Of a stretch of DNA of 34,100 nucleotides, positions 1 to 8,299 are shown in pieces. The DNA comes from Candidatus Daviesbacteria bacterium (GTDB taxonomy: Bacteria; Patescibacteriota; Microgenomatia; Daviesbacterales; UBA10151). Each line of letters opens with the position of its first letter. Positions within the stretch are counted from its first letter, which is position 1. The stretch spans positions 1 through 34,100 of the forward strand of contig JACPEY010000037.1 of NCBI GenBank assembly GCA_016183245.1. Direction: 5' to 3'. The translations under genes were made by a program, and so were the position numbers. Below the pieces are notes generated by a model, which saw only the letters and a list, made by a program, of their open reading frames with translations, was not told the DNA's origin and did not search any database.

Positions 1-96
1 CGCTAATTCACCTTTAACCTTGGCCAGTTCTCCAACGAGTGGTTTTATTCTTTCGTCGAAGGCTTTTGATATTTTCTTTACATCCTCATCAGTCAT
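1..96 (-). CDS. partial hypothetical protein (N-terminus MTDEDVKKISKAFDERIKPLVGELAKVKGELA...), runs off window start
   Basis: Open minus-strand frame from ATG at 96 to window edge; charged helical composition. Confidence 0.5.
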   Translation of the reverse strand, partial: MTDEDVKKISKAFDERIKPLVGELAKVKGELA

Positions 97-172
97 AGTT
101 TCATTTTATGAAAACTTTGATAAAGTTTCAAGATAGATTAACTGTATCGGATATAGTATAGTTTAAAAATCA

Positions 173-952
173 ATGGACAAATCTTTTTTAGATAAAATTA
201 CTGCTAAATGGGATGAGGGGAAATTTGTTTGTGTGGGTTTGGATAAGGGTGAATTTGAATTTGATAAAACCATCATTGACCAAACCTTTGATTTAGTTTG
301 TGCATACAAACCCCAGAGTGCTTTTTATGAGGCAGGAGGTTCTGCCGGTTTGGAAGACCTTAAGAAAACCATTGATTATATCCACCAAAATCATCCTGAT
401 ATTCCGGTGATTTTAGATGCCAAAAGAGGTGATATCGGCAATACTAATGAGATTTATGCAAAAGCTATTTTTGATGATTTGGGAGCAGATGCTGTGACAG
501 TTTCCCCATATTTGGGTAAAGAATCTTTAGAGCCGTTTTTAAAAAGGGCAGATAAAGGGATTATTGTCCTTGTTAAAACATCAAATCCAGGCGCAGGAGA
601 ATTTCAAGACCTTCAAGTCGAAGACCCTGAGCGAAGTCGAATGGGCAAACCACTTTACCAAATTATTGCCCAGCATATAGCAGATAATTGGAATACTAAC
701 AACAACTGTGCTGTTGTAGTAGGAGCAACTTATCCTGAAGAATTAAAAAAAGTCAGGGAAATTGTGGGTGAGATGCCGATTTTAGTCCCGGGAATCGGAG
801 CCCAGGGCGGAGATTTGGAAGATACTATTAAAAATGGCTTAAACAGCAAAAAGCAAGGTATAATAATTTCTTCTTCCCGAGGAATTATTTTTGCCCCTGA
901 CCCAAGACAAGCTGCTTTAAAGTTACACCAGGACATAAAAAAATTATTGTAA
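173..952 (+). CDS. pyrF: orotidine 5'-phosphate decarboxylase
   Basis: ORF with FVCVGLDKG, VILDAKRGDIGNT and DAVTVSPYLG motifs typical of OMP decarboxylase. Confidence 0.95.
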   Translation: MDKSFLDKITAKWDEGKFVCVGLDKGEFEFDKTIIDQTFDLVCAYKPQSAFYEAGGSAGLEDLKKTIDYIHQNHPDIPVILDAKRGDIGNTNEIYAKAIFDDLGADAVTVSPYLGKESLEPFLKRADKGIIVLVKTSNPGAGEFQDLQVEDPERSRMGKPLYQIIAQHIADNWNTNNNCAVVVGATYPEELKKVREIVGEMPILVPGIGAQGGDLEDTIKNGLNSKKQGIIISSSRGIIFAPDPRQAALKLHQDIKKLL

Positions 953-954
953 TC

Positions 955-1314
955 TTACGTTAATCTTCGTCTTCTAATGTAACCAATAACCCCTGTTATA
1001 CCTACAACTGTAGTCAAAAATCCAAGACCCATACCTGCTATCCCCGGAGCCACAGTCAAAACAAGATCATCAGTCTCCTCTTTTACAGCTTCATAAAGCT
1101 CAGGGTCGGTCTTTTTACAGTCCGGCTCATTATAAGTTTGACGACAGATCCTGTCTATAACCCTATCCCATTCTTTTGCTGTCTCTTCTGCCAGCCAATA
1201 CCCCCCGCCCATCAATACTACTCCGCCACCTATTGCTGCCAGATTTTCTAAGAATTTCCTTCTGCCTGTTGGATCTTTAAATTCCTCACTACTTCCAAAT
1301 TCAGGTGTCTTCAT
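955..1314 (-). CDS. small membrane protein with RRKFL-type N-terminal signal/TM and a C-terminal TM segment
   Basis: ORF; GRRKFLENLAAIGGGVVLMGGG and GIAGMGLGFLTTVVGITGVIGYIRRRR hydrophobic segments. Confidence 0.6.
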   Translation of the reverse strand: MKTPEFGSSEEFKDPTGRRKFLENLAAIGGGVVLMGGGYWLAEETAKEWDRVIDRICRQTYNEPDCKKTDPELYEAVKEETDDLVLTVAPGIAGMGLGFLTTVVGITGVIGYIRRRRLT

Positions 1315-1388
1315 AAACTTTAATATTATTTTGATTTACAAAAAAATGCTGTAATAAATCTCTCAATGGTGGTAATATGTAGCCGATT

Positions 1389-2111
1389 ATGTCTGCTTTA
1401 ACAAAATCACAACAAGAACTTGCAGATCTATTGCTAAAGACTAAAATTGAAGCAAAAGTTATTCAAAGAGAGCAAAACCCGGATGGTTCATATTCTCTGA
1501 AAGAAACCTCAAGACTAACAAGCCCTATTGATTTTGCCAAAGATCCGGGTGAATTTGCCTTAAAAATCCATGAGGTCAAAATAGAATCACCTCTGTCACC
1601 TATTTATGTAAATTTAAGGAATCTGCCTCATGAAGTTTTAACAAAAATTGCCCAAGTTTTGGCTGAAGTCAAATTAGAAACACCTCAAGATTTTTGTACC
1701 GGAGTTCCTAAAGCCGCTTTAGTAATTGCCCAAAAGTTTTCGGAAGTTTCTAAAATTCCGTTTATGGATGTCTATGAAAAAATCGGTCAAAATACCGACA
1801 GAAAGATTGTTATAAAAAAAGGCGTTAATCCAAAACCGGATACCAAGCTTTTAGTTATTGATGATGTAATCGCCCATGGTAAATCCAAACTGGAGGCATT
1901 GAATGCTGCCAAATCAGTTGGGTTTTATGTCAATATGCTGGTTTTAATTGACCGGGAACAAGGAGGAGTTAAACAAGTAGAGGCAGAAGGCTGTAAAGTT
2001 TATGCCGCCATGAAGTTAACTGATATTTTAAATTATTATTTGGAAAAAAATATGATCACAAAAGAGCAATATCAACACTCTATCAACTACTTATTAAAAT
2101 CAAAAATATAA
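1389..2111 (+). CDS. pyrE: orotate phosphoribosyltransferase-like protein
   Basis: PRPP-binding-type motif LLVIDDVIAHGKSKLEAL; neighbourhood with pyrF/pyrD. Confidence 0.75.
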   Translation: MSALTKSQQELADLLLKTKIEAKVIQREQNPDGSYSLKETSRLTSPIDFAKDPGEFALKIHEVKIESPLSPIYVNLRNLPHEVLTKIAQVLAEVKLETPQDFCTGVPKAALVIAQKFSEVSKIPFMDVYEKIGQNTDRKIVIKKGVNPKPDTKLLVIDDVIAHGKSKLEALNAAKSVGFYVNMLVLIDREQGGVKQVEAEGCKVYAAMKLTDILNYYLEKNMITKEQYQHSINYLLKSKI

Positions 2112-2137
2112 CCTCTTGCTTTTTACCTATAAAGTAG

Positions 2138-2143
2138 TAACAT
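2138..2143 (+). promoter_or_regulatory. candidate -10 (TAACAT) with -35 TTGCTT at 2116-2121, 16 bp spacer, 9 nt before ATG 2153
   Basis: Manual motif reading. Confidence 0.4.
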
Positions 2144-2152
2144 CGGACTACT

Positions 2153-2590
2153 ATGACTCGAGAAGCAAAAGAAGGATTACCACAGATAACTCTTCAATAT
2201 ACCACTAGGGTTCATGAGTATACAAATGAGCGTAAGGAGCGGACTGAAAACTATGCCTTAATTAAGGAACCAGACGGTACCCCGGCTCCCCTAGATGGTT
2301 CACAATTTAGAGCAATCAGTAAACTGGGAGAAAATACTCCTGATTTAGTTTACACAAGTAGTCTTTTAGGAGCTCTAACAGATACTCCAGTCTCAGGAGA
2401 GCAATATATTGCAGAATTAATGCACAGGTTATCACAACCAGACTTATTGGGTGATCTTGTTAAACCTGAAGCATATGGCACTCATACTGTAGGTTACCGG
2501 TTATTAGCTAAAATAAAAGTGGATCATAAAACAAACCCTCCTTTTCGATATCCGAGGAGCATCGTAGGTAGATTGTTTGGGATCTCTTAG
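2153..2590 (+). CDS. hypothetical protein
   Basis: ORF, plausible upstream promoter. Confidence 0.6.
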   Translation: MTREAKEGLPQITLQYTTRVHEYTNERKERTENYALIKEPDGTPAPLDGSQFRAISKLGENTPDLVYTSSLLGALTDTPVSGEQYIAELMHRLSQPDLLGDLVKPEAYGTHTVGYRLLAKIKVDHKTNPPFRYPRSIVGRLFGIS

Positions 2591-2609
2591 ATAAAACCTT
2601 GATCCCTAG

Positions 2610-2645
2610 TTGACATTAATCCCACGGTCGTATGTTTAATGTCAA
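2610..2645. repeat. palindrome 1a, TTGACATTAA-tccc-ACGGTCGT-atgt-TTAATGTCAA; contains stop codon of the 2642..3136 gene
   Basis: 10 bp perfect outer arms around an ACGGTCGT core. Confidence 0.95.
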
Positions 2646-3136
2646 CGGCCGATGTTGTCTGATTCCACCACCATGACCCAATCCTCAATCCCCACACCTT
2701 TAATAAAATCTCTTAAAGCTTTTGTACAATTTTTCTTGGTTCCCCAAACGCTTTGCTGCAAAATTACAAAATCCCATTGTTTAAGCTTAGAGCGCAATAG
2801 ATCCCGAACTGCCCGCCTCTTTTCCGGCACATCAAAAATAACCAGTCTCCATTTTCCATCCCAATCTTTTTCACTAAACTTTAAACTTGCCAGTATTGCT
2901 TTATCCCGACCTTTATCAGTTAATCTATATGCCAATTTCTCATCACTGACCAGTTCTATCAGTCCGCCCTCCCGAAGTCTTTTTAAAGCCTGTGATAAAG
3001 AAGCCTTTTTCAGATCCGGAATTCCATAGTGGTAGCGATAGTGGTGATAAGTAAAATCTTCAAATCTGACATAACCATCAATAGACTTTTCCAAAGCCAA
3101 AAGCACAAAATCCGTAATCCTTTTTTTAACATTCAT
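2642..3136 (-). CDS. PaaX-like / Cas2-like protein (winged helix plus Cas2-fold domain), copy 1
   Basis: YVRFEDFTYHHYRYHYGIP ... WDGKWRLVIFDVPEKRRAVRDLLRSKLKQWDFVILQQSVWG; FDxPExxR and QxSVW are typical of Cas2/PaaX C-terminal domains. Confidence 0.85.
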   Translation of the reverse strand: MNVKKRITDFVLLALEKSIDGYVRFEDFTYHHYRYHYGIPDLKKASLSQALKRLREGGLIELVSDEKLAYRLTDKGRDKAILASLKFSEKDWDGKWRLVIFDVPEKRRAVRDLLRSKLKQWDFVILQQSVWGTKKNCTKALRDFIKGVGIEDWVMVVESDNIGR

Positions 3137-3140
3137 TAAT

Positions 3141-3170
3141 ACATTAATACTACGGCCGTAGTATTAATGT
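3141..3170. repeat. palindrome 1b, 30 bp perfect palindrome ACATTAATACTACGGCCGTAGTATTAATGT, 4 nt upstream of the 2642..3136 start codon
   Basis: Sequence equals its own reverse complement. Confidence 0.98.
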
Positions 3171-3199
3171 CAATCAAGGAAGCCTAAAAAAAGTAATTT

Positions 3200-3229
3200 T
3201 GCAAACATTGCTTCTGCAAACAATGCTTC
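3200..3229 (+). repeat. two tandem 15-mers TGCAAACATTGCTTC / TGCAAACAATGCTTC
   Basis: One mismatch between units. Confidence 0.85.
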
Positions 3230-3295
3230 CGGGATTGATTCTGATATTAAAAAGTATTAAAATTCCCTCAAACCAAATTAGAAAGAAAAAAGTTT

Positions 3296-3745
3296 ATGTC
3301 TAAACTTGAATTAATACCTTGTGAATGGAGAGGAACTAGATGCCCGCCTGATATCTACAATAACTGTATTATAAGACCTAGCGAAAAATCAAAATCTCCT
3401 CCATCAAATCAGCCTGAAACCGAAAAAGCAGAGGAACCTGATCAAAAGAAGATATTTTCCTTTAGAGGATGGATCGGCTCAAATATAACAGGTTCATTCC
3501 GGGATGATACTACTCAATCAACTTCTTTTAGCCTGGTATATCGGACAAAACACGGAAGACACGGAGAGTCATTCGTTACAAGAAGATGTATAGCATCCGG
3601 ACAGCAATCACGATTCATAAGATCTTGTTTGGATTTAGGAGATAAAGTTATCGTAGTCGGTATCCCAACCCAGCTACCCAGACTCGGTACAAAGGGTCAA
3701 ACTAGAAAAGCTATTGCAGTTATTGACATTGAACCTGTTGTCTAA
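3296..3745 (+). CDS. OB-fold, SSB-like protein (tentative)
   Basis: C-terminal half ...FRGWIGSN...SFSLVYR...FVTRRCIASG...GDKVIVVGIPTQ...KAIAVIDIEPV resembles SSB OB-fold strand order. Confidence 0.45.
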   Translation: MSKLELIPCEWRGTRCPPDIYNNCIIRPSEKSKSPPSNQPETEKAEEPDQKKIFSFRGWIGSNITGSFRDDTTQSTSFSLVYRTKHGRHGESFVTRRCIASGQQSRFIRSCLDLGDKVIVVGIPTQLPRLGTKGQTRKAIAVIDIEPVV

Positions 3746-3764
3746 ATTTCGAGCAAAGCAGAAA

Positions 3765-4172
3765 TCAAGAATACTCCGTTACGCTCGTTGCCGGATATAT
3801 TGAAAGATGCGGGATTTGAGCAAAATGTTTTTGATTTAAAGTCACCACTGAAGCATTTATATGCAAAGCTGAAGCTGCAATAATATAGTCGGGTGCTTGA
3901 ATACGATGACCAGCATCCCGCGAAAGTTCACCTGCCAACCTTGCAATCTGCTCATTAAGATCTATTCTTTCAAACTGACTGATAAAATAGATCATTTCCC
4001 GGAGTTTCTTATTACTTTTAGTGCTTGTACCAGAAAATAGTTCAAAAATTACTATAGTTGGCAGAAATAATCGTGCATCCTGCTCAGCTTCAACCGCAGA
4101 AATAAAGTCGTCCCATTTTTTACCGCCACGCAGATAGTCAATAATGATGCTGCTATCAACTACGATCTTCAC
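3765..4172 (-). CDS. PIN-domain (VapC-type) toxin
   Basis: MKIVVDSSIIIDYLRGG...PDYIIAASALHINASVVTLNQKHF. Confidence 0.9.
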   Translation of the reverse strand: MKIVVDSSIIIDYLRGGKKWDDFISAVEAEQDARLFLPTIVIFELFSGTSTKSNKKLREMIYFISQFERIDLNEQIARLAGELSRDAGHRIQAPDYIIAASALHINASVVTLNQKHFAQIPHLSIYPATSVTEYS

Positions 4173-4450
4173 TTCTTAAATTTTAATCCTTTGTCCCATT
4201 TTCCCACAGTGGGCCAGGCGCCGGGTCTTCTGAGGGGATTATCTTTTTCATCGTAATCCTTCCATATCCCATGAACAGCCTTTGAAGCCTTTCTAAATTC
4301 TACCCAGTTAATTTTTTGTTTTTTAGGAGCAATCACTGCCACTTCTTTGGAGTCTCTTTCAATAATTACCTCTGTTCCGGCTGCCACTTTGTTCAGCAGT
4401 TCAAAGAAATTATTCCTTGCAGATGTAGCGGAGACTCTAATAGTACTCAT
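4169..4450 (-). CDS. Phd/YefM-type antitoxin; ORF track start 4480 is probably too early, MSTIRVSATSARNNFFELLNKV starts at 4450
   Basis: VSATSARNNFFELLNKVAAGTEVIIERDSKEVAVIAP; overlaps the toxin by 4 nt; extended -10 TGGTATAAT just upstream. Confidence 0.85.
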   Translation of the reverse strand: MSTIRVSATSARNNFFELLNKVAAGTEVIIERDSKEVAVIAPKKQKINWVEFRKASKAVHGIWKDYDEKDNPLRRPGAWPTVGKWDKGLKFKK

Positions 4451-4495
4451 GTTTATATTATACCACACTGTGATGTACACCTTGTCAATATAAAA

Positions 4496-5587
4496 TTAGA
4501 GTTTTTGCTTAATTTCCTGAGCAAGAAAGGGGTTCCACATGGCTCCGGTGGCGCTCATTACCGCATCTGCTCCATTTTCCATATACTCAAAATAATCTTC
4601 TGCTTTTGTAACTCCACCCACCCCTATTATTTTTACTGTCCCCTGTAACCTGTCCCCTGTAACCTTTTTTAGTCTCCTGACCATATCAAGCCCAGCCCAT
4701 TTTATTCCGGCCCCGCAAACCCCCGAGCGCAGCCTGTTTTTACCGGGCAACGCTTGGTTACCGTTATTATCCACAACTTCTGCAGATATTGTATTGATAG
4801 CAGCAACAGCCTGGCCATATTTTCCCACAATACTCACCAGCTTTTGCAAATCCTCATCATCTTTGTAATAACCGACTTTTACAATAAGCGGCGTATCAGC
4901 GATTTCTTTCCTGATAGCTGCCAAAACTTTTTCCGTCATATCCAGGTTATAACAAACCAATCCTTCATTGCCGATATTCGGACAGGATAAGTTTGTTTCT
5001 AAAATTTTCGCGCCAGTCTCAAAAGATAATTTAGCAGCCAGAGCGTAGTCTGCAATAAATTCATCCTCAGTTTGATTTTCCCTGACAGTTCCCATAAAAG
5101 ATAAAACCAAAACCTGACCGGGACCAGCATAAGAAACAGCCTTTTTAACATCTTCCTGCCAGACTAAGGGATCTTTGGAAGGCACCCCAAAAGAGTTAGT
5201 AATGGATAAAGGCTCAGAGTAATTATTGTCTGCAACAAGCTTTGTTTGGGCTTTTTCTAAAGTCAAATCACCTTCGAGTTTTACAGCCAAAATATTGGGA
5301 AAAGGGTGACAGGGAAAAGAAGATGACCTGACAGTTTTATAAACACAAATATCAAACCCTTTTTCAAAAGCAGCCTTGCAGAATTTGGCATTTACCAAAG
5401 GCCCGGCCGGAATCCCAAAAGGAGTATAAACTTTTTGCCCTAAAAAGTTGAACCTTGGTTCACCCTGAGCGTAGTCGAAGGGCTCACCAGAGGTTCGCTC
5501 AGGACCTTCGGCAAATCCCCCAAAAGGGCCTTTATCATAATTTTCCTCATAGCTTTTATTTGGATCGTAAAAAGGAACCTGTAACAT
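4496..5587 (-). CDS. pyrD: dihydroorotate dehydrogenase family protein
   Basis: FGIPAGPLVNAKF, LETNLSCPNIGNEG, IIGVGGVTKAEDYFEYMENGADAV. Confidence 0.9.
   Translation of the reverse strand: MLQVPFYDPNKSYEENYDKGPFGGFAEGPERTSGEPFDYAQGEPRFNFLGQKVYTPFGIPAGPLVNAKFCKAAFEKGFDICVYKTVRSSSFPCHPFPNILAVKLEGDLTLEKAQTKLVADNNYSEPLSITNSFGVPSKDPLVWQEDVKKAVSYAGPGQVLVLSFMGTVRENQTEDEFIADYALAAKLSFETGAKILETNLSCPNIGNEGLVCYNLDMTEKVLAAIRKEIADTPLIVKVGYYKDDEDLQKLVSIVGKYGQAVAAINTISAEVVDNNGNQALPGKNRLRSGVCGAGIKWAGLDMVRRLKKVTGDRLQGTVKIIGVGGVTKAEDYFEYMENGADAVMSATGAMWNPFLAQEIKQKL
5457..5512. repeat. dispersed CCCTTCGACTNCGCTCAGGG-type repeat inside pyrD (peptide PERTSGEPFDYAQGEPR)
   Basis: Same core recurs at 25543-25563; related sequence at ~614-645. 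Confidence 0.75.
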
Positions 5588-5604
5588 ATGTTTAGTATAC
5601 TCCT

Positions 5605-6231
5605 TTATTTTACAATATTTAATATTTCCTCAATATCATCAATTACAAAATCCGGGTTACACTTTTTGATATCTTCTCCCCTCCAGCCATATAATACACC
5701 TACGGTTTTTACCTTAGCCTCCCTGCCTGCTGTAATATCGTGCTCTGTATCACCCACCATATAGGCATTAACAGGCTCTACTTTTAAAGCCTTAAGCGTT
5801 ACAAGTACATGCTCTTTGTGAGGCTTAGGGTTTTTAACATCTTCAGCGCTAAATACTGCATCCAGGTATTTATAAACTTTAGTCATTTTTAAAGAACGCA
5901 ACAAACTATCCCTTGTCCTGTTACTCACAGCTGCCATGACAAATCCTGCAGCTTTTAAAGCTTTTAAGGTTGTCAAAGTTTTAGGGTATGGCTTTATCAA
6001 TTGAAAATTATTTTCCTGAAATTCCATATGAGTTTGAGCAAGCTTTAGCGCATCAGCCTCTGGCACAACTATCTGATAAAATTCAACAAGAGGTATACCC
6101 ATAGCTGCTTTAATTTTTTCCTCAGAGGGGTTATGACCGTGAAATTTTAAAGTATAGTCCCGGGCTCTGAAAACAAAATCTCCGGCATCTAATAATGTCC
6201 CGTCAATATCAAAAAGAATGGCTTTTTTCAT
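5605..6231 (-). CDS. HAD-superfamily phosphatase (phosphoglycolate phosphatase-like); true start is probably MKKAILFDIDGTLLDAG near 6231, not 6333
   Basis: FDIDGTLLDAG, VSNRT, MVGDTEHDITAGREAKVKTVGVLYGW. Confidence 0.85.
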   Translation of the reverse strand: MKKAILFDIDGTLLDAGDFVFRARDYTLKFHGHNPSEEKIKAAMGIPLVEFYQIVVPEADALKLAQTHMEFQENNFQLIKPYPKTLTTLKALKAAGFVMAAVSNRTRDSLLRSLKMTKVYKYLDAVFSAEDVKNPKPHKEHVLVTLKALKVEPVNAYMVGDTEHDITAGREAKVKTVGVLYGWRGEDIKKCNPDFVIDDIEEILNIVK

Positions 6232-6234
6232 TTT

Positions 6235-6331
6235 GTCATTCCGAGCCATGTACCATACGGTACGTGGCGTAGGAATCTTGATTTTAATATAGATTGCCAC
6301 GTCGCTCGTTTCACTCGCTCCTCGCAATGAC
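6235..6331. repeat. dispersed repeat unit with GTCATT...AATGAC terminal inverted repeats
   Basis: GTCATTCCGAG...CTCGCAATGAC; same style as 27767-27875 and 13591-13598. Confidence 0.7.
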
Positions 6332-6351
6332 AAGCAAGGGAAACAGCAGTT

Positions 6352-7413
6352 TTAACGCAGGCCACCTGTAACTTTCACCTTAGACAGTAAATCCAAATTA
6401 TTTAAAACTTCTCCGCAGCCGCGAACTACCGTAGTTAAAGGATCATCAGCCACATAAACCGGCAGCTTAGTTTCCTCTGCTATCCTTTTATCCAAACCCC
6501 GTAAAAGCGCCCCTCCTCCTGCCAGATATATTCCTCTTTCAACTATATCTGTCAAAAGCTCCGGCGGAGTTTCTTCCAAAATTTCCGCAATAGCAGTAAT
6601 CATTTGCGAAACTATTGGAGTCAAAGCTTCCCGGATTTCAGCAGCTGTTACTTTTAAAGATTTCGGGAGACCGTTTGATAAATCCCTACCCCGGATAACA
6701 GTTACCATATCATCTTTACCAACAGGAAAGGCAGAACCTATTTCTATTTTGACTTCCTCAGCCGTTCTTTCACCAATTAACATCCCGTATCTGGTCCGCA
6801 TGTAGTTTATAATCTCTTCATCCAGTTCATCACCTGCAATCCGTAAAGATTTATTGATCACCATACCTCCCAAAGATATCACCGCAATCTCGGTAGTGCC
6901 CCCGCCGATATCTACAACCATTACACCTTCCGGATCTTCCACCGGAAGCTTGGCACCAATAGCTGCAGCCATTGGTTCTTCTATCAAATAGGCTTCTCTT
7001 GCCCCGGCTGATATACAGGCATCCTGCACAGCCCTTCTTTCTACTTCTGTTACTCCGGAAGGAATACCCACGACAACCCTGGGTTTTGGGATCTTGGGTA
7101 AAGAAAATATCCCTTTACCGGGACTCTCGTGCACTTTATGAATAAAATAACGAAGCATTGCCTCAGTTGTGTCAAAATCCGAAATTACCCCATCCCGTAA
7201 AGGTCTGACTGCCTCAATCGCTGCAGGAGTCCTGCCTAACATCCTTTTGGCCTCAGTCCCTATTGCCAAAACCTGCCTGGTTTTTTTATGGAGGGCCACA
7301 ACAGTTGGTTCACGGATTACAATCCCTTTACCTTTTACTAAAACAAGAGTATTAACAGTACCCAAATCTATGCCAATGTCGTGTGAAAAAAACTGCCAGA
7401 TACTGCCAAACAT
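6352..7413 (-). CDS. mreB: rod shape-determining protein MreB
   Basis: DIGIDLGTVNTLV, VVDIGGGTTEIAVISLGG, GGGALLRGLDKRIAEETKLPV. Confidence 0.97.
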   Translation of the reverse strand: MFGSIWQFFSHDIGIDLGTVNTLVLVKGKGIVIREPTVVALHKKTRQVLAIGTEAKRMLGRTPAAIEAVRPLRDGVISDFDTTEAMLRYFIHKVHESPGKGIFSLPKIPKPRVVVGIPSGVTEVERRAVQDACISAGAREAYLIEEPMAAAIGAKLPVEDPEGVMVVDIGGGTTEIAVISLGGMVINKSLRIAGDELDEEIINYMRTRYGMLIGERTAEEVKIEIGSAFPVGKDDMVTVIRGRDLSNGLPKSLKVTAAEIREALTPIVSQMITAIAEILEETPPELLTDIVERGIYLAGGGALLRGLDKRIAEETKLPVYVADDPLTTVVRGCGEVLNNLDLLSKVKVTGGLR

Positions 7414-7468
7414 GAAACGAGTTTAACACAAGTTGCGAACCTGCCACAACAGGAGTATTGACCAGACC

Positions 7469-7963
7469 TTAAACTTTTAAGATATTGCCTACTATCAAAC
7501 CAATGACTGTTGCCAGGCCTCCGATAAGAAGCATTTCTGCTGCACTTCTCAAAGGCCGGGATTTAACAATTTTACCCTTAAAATAACCCACTACAAAAAG
7601 GCCAATAAGAGCAAATAGAATACTTAAAATCCTGGCAATATCAGCAGGAAAAATTAGAAAGGGTAAAATAGGGATCAAACCTGCAAACAAGTAGGAAAAA
7701 AACATAATACCTGCCCCCATAATCAAATCATCCCGGTGTCTGTGCCTTCTGTCCATTTCATGAACTGCTTTTTCAGAAGAATATTGGCCTGCAGCCATGG
7801 AAGAGGCTTCCACAGAAACTGCCACAAATGATGCCAAAATAATAATGGCCCGATCAGGCACCCCGGCAGAAATCCCAACCACTACTCCGGTTGTAGAAAC
7901 CAGGCCGTCCTGTATCCCGAACATAATACTTCTAAAATAATCCTCATCCAGAGTAAGTTTCAT
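7469..7963 (-). CDS. VIT1/CCC1-family membrane transporter
   Basis: FGIQDGLVSTTGVVVGISAG, SMAAGQYSSEKA motifs. Confidence 0.85.
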   Translation of the reverse strand: MKLTLDEDYFRSIMFGIQDGLVSTTGVVVGISAGVPDRAIIILASFVAVSVEASSMAAGQYSSEKAVHEMDRRHRHRDDLIMGAGIMFFSYLFAGLIPILPFLIFPADIARILSILFALIGLFVVGYFKGKIVKSRPLRSAAEMLLIGGLATVIGLIVGNILKV

Positions 7964-8272
7964 TTAAGCTGGATTAATCTTGAATTGAACCTGTAAAGTG
8001 GCCCCCAGCACTTTGGCTAATCTTTTTAGAAATGATAAGGAGGGAATAGTTCTGGCGTTTTCTACTCTGGAAATTACCGATTGTTTTGTCTTCATTCTCT
8101 TGGCAATCTGGGCCTGAGTTAAACCTTTTTGAATTCTTGCCTGAATTAGAGCTCTAGCAATTTCATATTCAAGTCTTGTTTCCTCCATAGCTTCTTTAAA
8201 GCCTGGCTGTTTGAATAATTCTTTTTCATAATCTTCCCATCTAACGTAATTTAACTTTTTCATATAAATCAT
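7964..8272 (-). CDS. XRE-family HTH antitoxin (HigA-like)
   Basis: QKGLTQAQIAKRMKTKQSVISRVENARTIPSLSFLKRLAKVLG. Confidence 0.85.
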   Translation of the reverse strand: MIYMKKLNYVRWEDYEKELFKQPGFKEAMEETRLEYEIARALIQARIQKGLTQAQIAKRMKTKQSVISRVENARTIPSLSFLKRLAKVLGATLQVQFKINPA

Positions 8273-8299
8273 TATATCACAATATTGCTATAATTACAA

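Larger units (their letters stand above)
2597..3179 (-). mobile_element. candidate palindrome-ended PaaX/Cas2-like element 1 (outer inverted repeat CCTTGAT/ATCAAGG)
   Basis: Gene bracketed by related palindromes at both ends; outer CCTTGAT (2597-2603) and ATCAAGG (3173-3179) are inverted. Confidence 0.4.

Noticed and set aside
2610-2645. Palindromes as ordinary rho-independent terminators
   Set aside because: AT-rich arms without a T tract, and equivalent palindromes sit at the 5' ends of the same genes.
2642-3136. HUH-type nuclease reading of YHHYRYHYG in the PaaX/Cas2-like proteins
   Set aside because: His/Tyr-rich but does not match a His-hydrophobic-His motif; the segment lies in the winged-helix part.
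6232-6333. N-terminal extension MSLRGASETSDVAIYIKIKIPTPRTVWYMARNDK of the HAD ORF
   Set aside because: Derived from a dispersed GTCATT/AATGAC repeat; MKKAILFDIDGTLL is the natural start.
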